NCBI GenBank assembly: GCA_012934845.2
Contig: WNNJ02001053.1
Span: 1 to 64,000 of the forward strand
Reading direction: 5' to 3'
DNA length: 64,000 nt
Source of the DNA: Pomphorhynchus laevis
Lineage: Eukaryota > Acanthocephala > Palaeacanthocephala > Echinorhynchida > Pomphorhynchidae
The notes under the pieces were generated by a model. That model was not told where the DNA came from, made no database searches, and saw only the letters and a program-made list of their open reading frames with translations. This document shows positions 8,641 to 17,754 of this stretch, in pieces. A program made the translations under genes and the position numbers. How positions within the stretch are numbered: position 1 is the stretch's first letter; every line of letters starts with the position of its first letter.

Positions 8641-9881
8641 TAGGAGGACGTAAGAAAACAACTAAGACCGACACCAACTATGGGCAACTGCAAGTACAGT
8701 GCTCGATACACGACTGCAGCGTCTGGACAACAATCGCCTGCGACATGAATAAGGCTAAAGAAAACTTCGTATGTGGTGTTTGTGCCAACAAACTAATCTG
8801 CAACCTGTCCAATAAGCACATATCAACATCCAACAAGTCAACTCAAACTACCCCCATCGTTTCTAATGTTCTTTCTTCAGCCACCGACCCTGCCACCATA
8901 TACACTTCCCATTCCATGTCATCTTCACTCCCCGACACCCCACGTCCCGTCCTTCCCGTCTCGTTTCTCAATAACTTGCATCCATCAATCAAAATCACCT
9001 CCACCAACCTCCACTATCCTTCCACTCATAACCTTTCCTCACATCGCTTGCCACCCTCTTTATTATCATTATCCTCTATGTCTCCCGTCGTCAAACCAAA
9101 TCCCTCCAAATCATCAACTACCAGCTCTTCTATCGTGATCCCACCTACTCACGTCAGTCGTCCTCCTTTACGGAAGCGCTTTCCTTCTCGCGATCGTTGC
9201 GTCATTGTCACTAAAATCACGCCTTCCAACTCCTTATCTCCACAAGCACGTCTGGACCACGATGTTTCCGCCTTCAGATCCATCCTCTCGTCTATTGTTC
9301 CTGCGGATAAACCATCCTTTTTCAAGAACATTTATCCTGTCGCATTCATCCGTCTAAACAAATCTTCTCAATCTAATCCTTCCCAGCCCCTTCTTCTAAA
9401 AATTGTTTTCAAGCATTGCTCTCACGCGTCTTCTGTCCTCTCTCAACGATTTAAACTCATGTCATCATCAACCACTCGAATTTTCCCCGATCGCGCACCT
9501 TCTGAAATCGCTCAAATCTCTTCAGCCCGCATCTTCGCCACAGCACACGGTTTCCGCCTTGGTCTCCTCAACACTAGATCTATTCTCAATAAATCCGATC
9601 TTATCCTCAACCTATTCATCAAGCAATCCATCGATATCTTCTGCCTCACCGAATCCTGGCACTCAGATTCCGACGACCTTTCCATTCGCCGTCTGCTCTC
9701 TGCCGGTTGCTCCCTAGTCGAATCCGCCCGCCACTCAGCTCCTGCCCTTCTAAATCCTCTAATCATGGCGGCATCGTCGCATTCGCGCGTCACCCAGCGT
9801 CTCTTCGCAAAATCTATCCCCCTTTCAGTCCTTGCTCTTTTAAATTGCTCACTTGTCGTTATTCTAACCCGATCACTCTAG
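8641..9881 (+). pseudogene. LA copy 2: ORF1 fused to endonuclease start
   Basis: The frame encodes GGRKKTTKTDTNYGQLQ from 8644; the ATG of copy 1 reads ATA here, so the usual start codon is lost. Zinc finger CSIHDCSVW ... NFVCGVCANK, linker and RNA-binding-like domain follow. A deletion of about 140 bases after SSARI removes the ORF1 C-terminus and the ORF1/ORF2 overlap, joining directly to FATAHGFRLGLLNTRS of the endonuclease. Confidence 0.85.
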
Positions 9882-10378
9882 ATCTCGCCATTGTATACCG
9901 TCCTGGTTCATCAGCTCATACAGCCTCATTTTTTACCGAACTCGCTGACCTCCTTTCTCATTGTTCTTTGTCCTCAATCCCTTCACTCGTTCTAGGCAAC
10001 TTCAATATCCGCCTAGACCGCCCCTCTTCCACATATTCCATCCGGTTCATCAACATTCTATCCAACTACAATTACAAACTAATCTCCACTGCCCCCACAC
10101 ATATACTTGGTGGGGCACTCGACATCATCGCTGTCCCCGATCATTTTGCTGCCTACACCTCACTGTCCATCTCTGATCCTGGTCTATCCGATCACTTTCT
10201 TATCACCCTTGATCTCACTCGCAACCACACCCCTCCTCACACACCTACAATCCTACGTCGCCCTTGGAGAAATCTTGACCTCTTCCTTCACCGCTTCTGC
10301 CTTACTCAAATCGTCTCTATCATTACCCACAATAACATATTCATCTCCTCACGATCTCGCCTTTCTTTTCGACTCTGA
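9707..10378 (+). pseudogene. LA copy 2: APE endonuclease
   Basis: Continues in another frame after a shift shared with copy 1: SNHGGIVAFARHP, LDLAIVYRPG, LVLGNFNIRLDRPS, ILGGALDIIAV, GLSDHFLITLDL. The usual GDFN motif reads GNFN, so the active-site Asp is changed. The shared frameshift suggests that copies 1 and 2 descend from an already damaged source or a common duplication. Confidence 0.8.
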
Positions 10379-10663
10379 ACTCACATCTACTCTCGATATT
10401 CTCTTGCCCTTCAAGTCTCACCCACACCGTCGCTTGCACCGTGCCCCATGGTTTGACATCTAATGCCTACTCTCAAAGCGTCGACTCCGCCATGCTTTTC
10501 GAGTCTATCACCGCTCTCTCAGACGTGATTTCCGTTCGATCACTCCGTCTTTCCGTGATTCCTATCTTGCTCTTCGCCGGTATCATCTCAACCTACTACG
10601 TACCAAATACAACTCCTTCTGGCAGCATAAAATCATTACTTCATTCAACTCTAAGACTCTCTG

Positions 10664-11760
10664 TAGGGCGTTCGACCGAGTACCGCACGATCTTTTGATC
10701 TTACTGTTGGCTCAATACGGGATTGATCCGAGTGTAGTTCGTTGGATCGAGTCGTTCCTGAAAGGTCGATCATATCAAGTTAGGTTAGGGAGTAGCCTTT
10801 CTCCTCCACGAAATACTTACGCAGGTGTTCCTCAGGGATCGGTCATGTGACCCTTGTTATTCAATATTTTTCTTCAGGATCTACTTGTAAGATTAGAATG
10901 TGATGTACTAGCGTTTGCGGATGATCTGAAGTTATGGAAGTGTGTTCGTTCATATGATAACTGTTTAGAGCTTCAAGATGACCTCGACACTATAAGCATA
11001 TGAAGCAGGACGACGGGCTTGCTTTTGAATACCTCGAAGTGCAGTCACATGCACTTAGGAGTTAAGAAATTTTCTTTTGTGTATAGTTTAGGTGGTGAGC
11101 CAATTGAGCAGGTACAGTGCACTAGAGACTTAATGGGTACTTGTGCACGAATCGTTAAAGAGTCGTCCAAACACAGACAGGATTATTCAGTCGACCAGAC
11201 AATTGAGCTATATGCTTCGTAGGTGCTTTCGTTACCCATCTGTGTTTTGTCTTAAAGTGATGTACAACTCAATAATTAGGCCCATTCTTTTATACTGTAC
11301 ACCAGCAACATTTCCGTGCACGCGAGGCGAGCTGAATGATTTAGAAAATGTTCTTCGCAGGTTGACGAGGTGCTGTCGTCTTCCGAGTAGTTATTCTTAT
11401 AGGGATCGCTTGCGAGATATAGGCATACCGTCGGTTCGGTCTGCGATAGTGTGTAGCGACATCTTATGCTTCACAGATATGTTACTCGGACGTGATGGGT
11501 GATTGGCAAACTGTATCCAGCGGAACAAACGTGATACGAATCGGGGCCACTCTTTGACTGTGAAAACGCTGCACCATGGGAAGCTGTCTAGAATCAGTCG
11601 CCTATCGCACCGGGCGGTGAGGATGTGGAACTTACTTCCGGAGGATATGGTCGCTATTCAGAGTAGACAGCAGTTCATGCGGAGGATGGAGCAATGGCTG
11701 TGCGAGACAAACTTACAGTCTATACCGGATCTTATCCTTCAGAGGAATGTTAATTTTTTT
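10664..11760 (+). pseudogene. LC2 reverse transcriptase, C-terminal half (broken)
   Basis: Motif A is FDRVPHD, the B region is GVPQGSV followed by a TGA in place of the next codon, and motif C is FADDLKLW at about 10915. A further TGA lies near 11002. Frameshifts near 11130 and 11220 move the reading through NTDRIIQSTRQLSYMLRRCF and TRGELNDLENVLRRLTRCC, and a TGA at 11501 interrupts the tail. It cannot make an active enzyme. Confidence 0.8.
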
Positions 11761-11769
11761 TTATTTTTT

Positions 11770-11847
11770 TTTTGATGTGATCAGACAAAACAGCCCTACG
11801 GCTACAGTCTTGTAAGTGAATCAATAAAAAAATAATAAATAAATAAA
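11770..11847 (+). promoter_or_regulatory. CR1-type 3' hairpin and A/T tail of LC2
   Basis: GATCAGACAAAACAGCC, then CTACGGCT, forms a four-base stem (AGCC/GGCT). A short spacer leads to ATCAATAAAAAAATAATAAATAAATAAA. The same arrangement recurs at eight other LINE ends in the window and probably marks the RT recognition site. Confidence 0.7.
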
Positions 11848-12425
11848 CCCAGACAAGTCTAAAATAATGTGGATCCTCCCCCGTCAACCAATCATATCTT
11901 TTCTCTCTGTATCTTTTGCATCATCAATCATCCCCGTAGTCCACAATCTCACTTTCTTAGGATTCCATTTCGATGACAACCATTCCCTGAAACCATTAGT
12001 CCGCGACAAGTTTCGCTCTTATAACTCAATTCTCCGTAACATCCGCCGTATTCGCCTTTATCGACTTCCGTTCCTGTATGTCTCATCTTTCATTGCTTCT
12101 TTCCCTAAAATCGATTACTGCCTCAGCCTTTTCGCCAAATCTCCAAAATCCATATTCCTACCCCCACAACGCATCATCAACTCCGCAGTTCGAGTGCTCC
12201 TAGGTCTTTATCGCTTTGACCACACATCCACATATCTTGTCCAACTCTCCTGGCCTACCATCCACATCCGCATACAACTCCGCCTTCTTCTCGTAACTTT
12301 TCGTCTCACCGTTGTCGGCTGTCTATCGTTCATCAACATAAGACGAGACTCGTCCCACTCAATAGTCTCCGCTACTACGATCTCCGATCGGCGGCATGCA
12401 TTTGACACGTAAAAATAAACTTTTT
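11848..12425 (+). pseudogene. LINE LA, 3' RT fragment
   Basis: Encodes SKIMWILPRQP, VVHNLTFLGFHFDD, IDYCLSLFAKSPKS and RIIN(S)AVRVLLGL, which is the RT thumb and C-terminal region of LA. The final segment (DDTRPTSLSLRS ... LLDT) is shortened by a deletion near 12345, and a degraded 3' UTR (GCATGCATTTGACACGTAAAAATAAAC) follows. It continues the LA map downstream of the LC2 insertion. Confidence 0.8.
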
Positions 12426-12690
12426 TTAAAATGCCTATCATAGCATGAAATTAAACAGTCCATTACCTGCGTACATGATCATACCAGTATATTTAAGGAT
12501 ATTGATAAAAATGAAATTTTATCGGATGTAAGACAAGCACATGGAGGATCCATTACATCAAGCCTTGATGCATTGTCTTAGTGTTGTATGCTTAGTTCGT
12601 TCGCTCGTTTTTAGAACGACTAGGATCAAGTCTGGCAGAGTTAGTTGTTCAAATTGTTATAGTTTCGTTAAATTTCGACGATATGCCCTC
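12426..12690. other. Unassigned spacer
   Basis: No open frame or repeat that I recognise. It may be a decayed 5' part of element H, whose RT motif becomes readable at about 12691. Confidence 0.4.
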
Positions 12691-12783
12691 GTATACTGAC
12701 TCTCGGCTAATTACACTTTCGAAATAATCAGGAATAAGACCTGTTGGTATAGGCGATGTCGCAAGACGAATAATTGATAAAGT

Positions 12784-12808
12784 GTTATTATTATTTCGAC
12801 AAACAGAC
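12784..12808 (-). other. Short copy of the LD 3' terminus inside element H
   Basis: TATTATTATTTCGACAAACAGAC here matches the reverse of the LD 3' end at 13721-13741 (ATTTCGACAAACAGAC in common). It sits exactly where the RT part of element H stops. It may be the stub of an LD insertion left after a deletion. Confidence 0.5.
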
Positions 12809-12825
12809 AGTCAATCTACTCTGAA

Positions 12826-13611
12826 TTGAACGAGCACTTACAAAACGCATTGGATCATGCAACAGTTAGCGGCGCTTCTGCCTGGCTCACGGCTTATCCC
12901 TCGAACTCGAATGGCGCAGTACTGAATAACACAGTATTTAAAGACGCTATTGCCGCTAGGTACGGACAGAGCGTCAGAGACGTTCCCAAAAATTGCTCAT
13001 GTGGTCAACCGAATTCCTTATCTCACGCTCTGTCATGTAAACATGGTTACCTCCCGACCGTCAGACATAATTGTGTACGTGATTATGTTGCTAAGGAAAT
13101 TACAAAAGTATCACCCAGCGTGCAGATCGAGCCATCACTTCAACCACTCAATTCACATGTCACCTTTCAAGCATCGAGTACAACTACGGACAGGTGTGCT
13201 CGCCTAGACATAGTATGTAATGGTCTTTTTGGAGGTACTACCCAGCGCACTTTCTCGGATATATGTATATTTAACATACATGCGCCCTCAAATGCCTCCA
13301 GATCATCAAGTTTATCGTTTGATTTCCACCAACCACGAAAAATAGCAAAATACGAAGAAAGAATTCGCGAAATTGAACATTCAATTTTCTTGCCATTCAT
13401 TTTGTCATGCTCGTCAGGTATTGGTGTCGATGCTAACCGTTGTCTCCAAGGTATTGCACGTAAGCTAGCTCTGAAAAACTACAGCTCATACACAGCTGAA
13501 ATTGCAAGGTTGCGAAGAACAATTGGTTGTATCGTCATGCGTGGCGTATCTATGAGCCTCAGATCATCTCGCTCCACATTGTTGCAACTGGTCTCAATGC
13601 CAAGATCTTGA
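12826..13611 (+). CDS. Element H C-terminal domain: CCHC-like motif and possible nuclease
   Basis: A 261-residue open frame whose upstream boundary is a stop at about 12826. It contains ASAWLTAYPS, then CSCGQPNSLSHALSCKHG, then RHNCVRDYV, then RCARLDIV and SDICIFNIHAP, ending RRTIGCIVMRGVSMSLRSS. The order W-L, C-x-C-G, HAL-x-C, RHN-x-x-RD is the C-terminal module that follows the RT in a family of invertebrate RT proteins. The C/H motif is probably zinc-binding, and ARLDI plus SDICIFN could be a restriction-like nuclease core; that reading is an inference. Confidence 0.6.
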   Translation: MNEHLQNALDHATVSGASAWLTAYPSNSNGAVLNNTVFKDAIAARYGQSVRDVPKNCSCGQPNSLSHALSCKHGYLPTVRHNCVRDYVAKEITKVSPSVQIEPSLQPLNSHVTFQASSTTTDRCARLDIVCNGLFGGTTQRTFSDICIFNIHAPSNASRSSSLSFDFHQPRKIAKYEERIREIEHSIFLPFILSCSSGIGVDANRCLQGIARKLALKNYSSYTAEIARLRRTIGCIVMRGVSMSLRSSRSTLLQLVSMPRS

Positions 13612-13720
13612 TCCTAATGACTGATAATTTGACAGTGTTTTCATTTTCTTGGACAATTTTACAATGTTTTAAGGCCAATTTGAGGGATCCTAATAAATTA
13701 TTATATTTAAAAAAAGAAAA
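13612..13720. other. Short A/T-rich spacer
   Basis: Contains the 3' flank of element H and an A-rich run (13710-13730) where the LD tail begins. No gene is seen. Confidence 0.4.
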
Positions 13721-15572
13721 AAATATTTCGACAAACAGACGAGCAAAGCTCATAGTTGCACTGTTAAAAAAAGAAAAAGTAAAGAAAAAAAAGAAAGACT
13801 CACAAACAAAAGTCAAAAAAGTTCATGTTTGAATGCTGAAACTGTTCTTGAGTTGACAATTTCTTCACTTAATCGGTTCCACTTACCTACGATTCGGTGT
13901 CCAAATTGTACAGTTTTAGAGCGTATAACTCGGCGATGGGCTAAAGTAAAATTGTGTCCACGCAAAGCCCGACTTTTCCGAACAGTCATCAATTCTCTTA
14001 AGACGTGATTTCCCTTGTGTAAAGCTTCCCATGTTGAACAAATATCTCGCCGAAACCGAAGGTCGCTTATAGAAACCATACCAAGTTTTTTAGCCTTTCA
14101 TTATAAGGTAAGGCTTTAACTGAATTTACGAGCTTTGTTGCCCGGCGCAGCACATTTTCAATTCTACTTTTCTCGTATACTGTTCTTGGGAACGAACATT
14201 GTGATGCATAGGTAAGATGACTGATCACAAATGTGTTGGCGAGTGCTTTAAATGAAACTGGACTCAACACACTAAAAGTTCTACGAATCATCCCAACCAT
14301 TCGATTTGCTTTGGAGCAAGCCAACTCAGTATTCCAACTAGTCGAAAAATCATTCGCAACTACTATTCCAAGATCGCTAAGACGAGGTACTACTTTAATG
14401 CTCTCATCCTCAAGATGATAAGTTGGATACACACTATGACTGCGTGATTGTAAACGCATACACGCACACTTTGATATATTCAGTGACAAACCATTCATAT
14501 AAGCCTAGTTGGAAATGCTGTCGATATCCGATTGAACTAGCACCGTGTCCGAATCTGACTGGATAGCCTGCCAAATTTTTAGGTCGTCTGCATATAAGAG
14601 AGTGTGATTTCAAAATGGAAGGAAGGTCATTAATTAAAATACAGAATAACAATGGGCCGAGGACCGAACCCTGCGGAACTCCAACATTGACCGGATAAGG
14701 ATCAGAAAGAGAACCATTTACAACAACCTGATAGAATCTGTTAGATAAAAATTATGTTATCCAGTGAATAATAAGTGGATCAATGTTTAGAGCACGCATT
14801 TTCTGAATCAAGATATCATGTGGAACCATATCAAACGCTTTTGAAAAATCAAAAAATACTATATCAACATCAAAGCCCTTATCAACTAACGAACACCAGC
14901 TATTCTGGGCAATCAAGAGATTAGTGATTGTTGAGCGATCCCTTCGAAATCCATGTTGATTGTTACACAATAATTTGTTGGATTCTAGATAATCGCTTAG
15001 AATGCGGTATATTATCCTTTCCAAAACTCGACAGAATACACACGTTAGACTTATCGGGCGATAATTTTCAACTGAAGATGGATCACCTTTCTTCAAAACG
15101 GGCCTTATCAACGAAAGTTTCCAATTCATCGGGACACAACCGAAGTACAAGGAGGCGACACAAATCCAATATAGTGGTATACCGATAACATCAGCGATAT
15201 TCTTGAGAAATACCGGTAGTAAACGATCAGGACAAATAGAACCTGACGATTTAAGCCGCTTGAGCTCTAGCACTACATCATTAACAGAAAACATCTGAAT
15301 AATGTTTATATTCGATGGACAGTACGAGGCATAGGTGACAAAGGAGGATTTACGAACTCCTATGCAAAAATGTTGAGCGAAAGCATTAGCTATGTCATCA
15401 TATTTAATCAATGTGCAACAATCAGTATCAACAAGTGAACCAATGTGTTTATTTTTGTTGTTGAAATTAGCATAATTGAATACGGATTTAGGATTATGAA
15501 TTGACATTTGAGCAATTTTCTCTTCAAATTGACATTGTTTGAAGCGTTTAAGAAATGTGAACCGATTTCTGG
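13721..15572 (-). mobile_element. LINE LD (5'-truncated)
   Basis: On the minus strand it runs from the linker before the RT at about 15572 to a 3' UTR ending TGTTTGTCGAAATATTTTTT at 13721. A hairpin GAGC-TTT-GCTC lies just inside the 3' end. The endonuclease and ORF1 are missing. Its 5' end abuts an LA2 copy in the opposite orientation, so one probably inserted beside or into the other. Confidence 0.85.
13813..14750 (-). pseudogene. LD reverse transcriptase, palm to C-terminus (broken)
   Basis: NRFYQVVVNGSLSD, VGVPQGSVLGPLLF and INDLPSILKSHSL are read before a frameshift at about 14600 that destroys the YADD motif (LICRRPKNLAG in the other frame, where YADDLKIW would be expected). The C-terminal portion reads LNISKCACMRL, NVLRRATKLVNSVKAL, RALRGHNFTLAHRRVIRSKTVQFGHRI and WNRLSEEIVNSRTVSAFK, split by one more frame change near 14070. 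Confidence 0.8.
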
Positions 15573-15585
15573 TCTCTCTAACCAT
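14752..15585 (-). CDS. LD reverse transcriptase, N-terminal part
   Basis: Encodes KRFKQCQFEEKIAQMSIHNPKSVFNYAN, then the thumb-preceding region FSVNDVVLELKRLKSSGSICPDRLLPVFLK. RT motifs LIRPVLKKGDPS, NYRPISLTCVFCRVLERII, QHGFRRDRSTITNLL and FFDFSKAFDMVPHDIL follow. The frame ends at 14752 with a stop after IIHWIT; the palm continues in other frames. These motifs are typical of CR1-type RTs. Motif A carries FDFSKAFD with both acidic residues present. Confidence 0.85.
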   Translation of the reverse strand: MVRETRNRFTFLKRFKQCQFEEKIAQMSIHNPKSVFNYANFNNKNKHIGSLVDTDCCTLIKYDDIANAFAQHFCIGVRKSSFVTYASYCPSNINIIQMFSVNDVVLELKRLKSSGSICPDRLLPVFLKNIADVIGIPLYWICVASLYFGCVPMNWKLSLIRPVLKKGDPSSVENYRPISLTCVFCRVLERIIYRILSDYLESNKLLCNNQHGFRRDRSTITNLLIAQNSWCSLVDKGFDVDIVFFDFSKAFDMVPHDILIQKMRALNIDPLIIHWIT

Positions 15586-16455
15586 GGCGGTATTGTTGCC
15601 ATTGCTCGTCGCCCAATGTCTCTACGTAAAATTAACGTTAATATCCGTTACACTTCGTTCGAATTACTCATATGCAGATTATCAACTCCTTTCCCTCTGG
15701 AACTTGTGATTGTATAACGTTCAGGTTCAGTTGCTTTATCACGTATCTTCTTTAACGACCTTGCAGATCTAATGTCTCACTGTTCATTGTCTTATACTCC
15801 TTCTTTTGTTCTCGGTGACTTTAAGATTCGTCTTGATCGCCCGTCTGACTCTGACTCTATACCTTTAACTAATCTTTTTTCTGATTTAAACTATAAATTA
15901 CTTTAAACAAGCCCAACTCATATTCTCGGCGGTGATCTCGACATCATTGCTGTCCCTATCTGCTTCAATGACTATACCACCTCGTCAATTACTGATCCTG
16001 GTTTGTCCGATCATTTCCTTGTCACTCGTACTCTTACTCATCCCCATCCTCCTTCTCCGCCTTTACCATTATTCACACCAAGTCGACCCTGGAAACTTCT
16101 CGATATCCCTATTCTCTGCAAAGCCTTTCTCAATTCTTCACTCTTTTCACTTCCTCTTAACTATCTCTCTCCCGATGATCTTTGCATTCTGTTTGATTCT
16201 GAACTTACGTCGATCCTCAATAACCTTCTGCCTAGTCGACTTCGACGTTCTCAGCGCTTGCGCCATGCTCCCTGTTTCGACTCTGATTGTAGTCTTTCTA
16301 AGCGTCGACTCCGTCACTCTTTACGTATGTATAATCGCTTTCTTAAACGTTCTCCCACCTCACTCACTCCAAATCTCCGTGATTCCTACTTTTCTCTACG
16401 CCGTTCACATATTATTCTTATACGTACTAAACGTACTATCTTTTGGCGAAATTAA
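15572..16455 (+). pseudogene. LA2 endonuclease and linker (broken)
   Basis: Pieces in several frames: NHGGIVAIARRP, LVIV with a stop in the VYRSG motif, FVLGDFKIRLDRPSDSDS, HILGGDLDIIAV, GLSDHFLVTRTL. The linker SKRRLRHSLRMYNRFLKRSPTSLTP, with YFSLRRSHIILIRTKRTIFW, follows in the frame 16003-16455. The GDFN motif reads GDFK, so the endonuclease would be inactive. Confidence 0.8.
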
Positions 16456-16608
16456 CTCGAGTCATCTTCCAACTCTAAATCTCATTGGAAAATCTTAAAC
16501 TCAATTCTTTCACGATCATCTACCCCTTGTAATATAAATCCTGATGAATTTTCTTCTTATCTACAAACTAAGCTATCTAATTTACTTTCCCTACTACCCA
16601 TAGCCCCT

Positions 16609-17652
16609 TTGTACTCACTCTTCTCTTTAAATACTTCCCTCCCAGAACTATTCCACCTTCTTCCCGTTTCGTCTGATGAAGTTTCTTCGGTTCTGCTGTC
16701 ATTACCTAATAAATCCTCTCATTCTGACCCAATTCCCACTCACTTGCTTAAAAATATCTGCTCCTCTATCTTACCCTTCCTAACCACATTGTTCAACTCG
16801 TCCATCCGTAGCCGTACATTTCCTTCAATCTGGAAATTCGCCACTGTTCGTCCTCTCATCAAAAAGCAATCTCTCGACTCCTCACTACCATCTTTGTACC
16901 GTCCTATCTCACTTATCCCAACCCTCTCTAAACTACTTGAGCGTCTCGTTATTGAGGAAGTTAATACATATCTCTTTTCCTCCAACTTATTTCCTCCCTT
17001 CCAAGCCGCTTTTCGCTATAATTACTCTACCGAAATTGCCTGTTTTAAAGTTTATAACGACTTACTCATATCGCGCGATCATAAATTGTGTAGTGTCATA
17101 GTTTCTCTTGATCTATCGTCTGCTTTTGACATCGTCGATCACTCGATTATTCTCCATCGCCTGCGTCATGATACTGGCTTATCTTTACCCACTGTACCAT
17201 GGTTTTCTTCATATCTATCAAACCGTACATTTCGCGTCTATTCTAACTCTTCTCTCTCCCATCCTTCGTTTATCCCGTTCAGTGTTCCACAAGGCTCCGT
17301 AATAGGCCCTATGCTTTTCTCTTTTCTTCTCGGTGATTTGTCTTCGATTTCTCATAAATTTAACTTCCATGTTATGCAATACGCTGATGACATTCTCATC
17401 TATGCTCATGCACCTGTTTATCGTATTCACGATCTTAGTGTTTCTGTTTCCGACTGTCTTGTCTCAATTTCCAATAATCTTTCTTCCCTTTGCCTTTCTC
17501 TGAATCTTGATAAATCCAAAATTATGTGGATCCTACCTCGACGCCTCGGCTTAGAACCTCCCTCCGTATCATTAAATTCTACAATTCTTCATATCGTTGA
17601 TAATCTCGTTTTCCTATGCTTCCATTTCGACAACCGACTTTCACTTAAACCT
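16609..17652 (+). pseudogene. LA2 reverse transcriptase, interrupted by LE
   Basis: A long open frame with ELFHLLPVSSDEVSSVLLSL, ATVRPLIKKQSL, SLYRPISLIPTLSKLLERL, FPPFQAAFRYNYSTEIACFK, VSLDLSSAFDIVDHS, SVPQGSVIGPMLFS and MQYADDILIYAHAP. All RT catalytic motifs are visible, and the frame is intact from about 16567 to the insertion point at 17652, where LE begins after CFHFDNRLSLKPFV. Confidence 0.9.
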
Positions 17653-17720
17653 TTCGTTATTATTGTTACAACAGCCCAGGAGCATAAGCTCAAATTGGCT
17701 GGATCACATAGCTCAAACAT
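17653..17720 (-). promoter_or_regulatory. LE 3' hairpin and tail
   Basis: On the minus strand TGATCCAGCC, a short arm pair TGAGC/GCTCC, GGGCTGTTG and then TAACAATAATAA. The tail lies directly against the LA2 sequence ...CTTTCGT, marking the integration point. Confidence 0.65.
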
Positions 17721-17754
17721 AAAAAACAGAAAAGAAAGAAAAAAGGTGAAACTG

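Larger units (their letters stand above)
8500..10663 (+). mobile_element. LINE LA, copy 2 (5' half)
   Basis: A second LA copy, nearly identical to copy 1 from the zinc finger to the end of the endonuclease. It carries about three 13-bp 5' UTR repeats (8556-8596). The LA sequence stops at 10663 inside the linker, where an LC2 fragment begins; LA sequence resumes at 11848 about 1 kb further along the LA map. A deletion plus insertion, or a chimera, must have formed it. Confidence 0.9.
10664..11847 (+). mobile_element. LINE LC2, 5'-truncated, inside LA copy 2
   Basis: Starts in mid-RT (RAFDRVPHDLL) and runs through PQGS, FADDLKLW, the thumb region and the natural C-terminus RGHSLTVKTLHHGKLSRISRLSHRAVRMWNLLPEDM. 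A 3' UTR with the hairpin AGCC-CTAC-GGCT and an AATAAATAAATAA tail ends at 11847. This is the usual form of a 5'-truncated LINE insertion. Related minus-strand copy: 54693-56397. Confidence 0.85.
12691..13620 (+). mobile_element. Element H: RT remnant with Cys-His / endonuclease-like C-terminus
   Basis: At 12691-12784 one frame reads DSRLITLSK, a stop, then GIRPVGIGDVARRIIDKV, an RT finger motif related to GVRPIAVGETLRRLCSK in element I. The catalytic RT core is missing. After a 25-base foreign piece at 12784-12808, a long frame encodes the C-terminal domain. This is therefore an internally deleted RT element of the same broad group as element I. Confidence 0.65.
15563..17652 (+). mobile_element. 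LINE LA2, left part of the nest (continues at 25655)
   Basis: Starts inside the endonuclease at SNHGGIVAIARRP and runs through the linker and RT to SLKPFV. The next LA2 codons, RDKVRSSTLIL, are found at 25657 after about 8 kb of foreign DNA. LA2 is therefore the outermost host of a nested insertion. It is diverged from LA but collinear with it. Confidence 0.9.
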
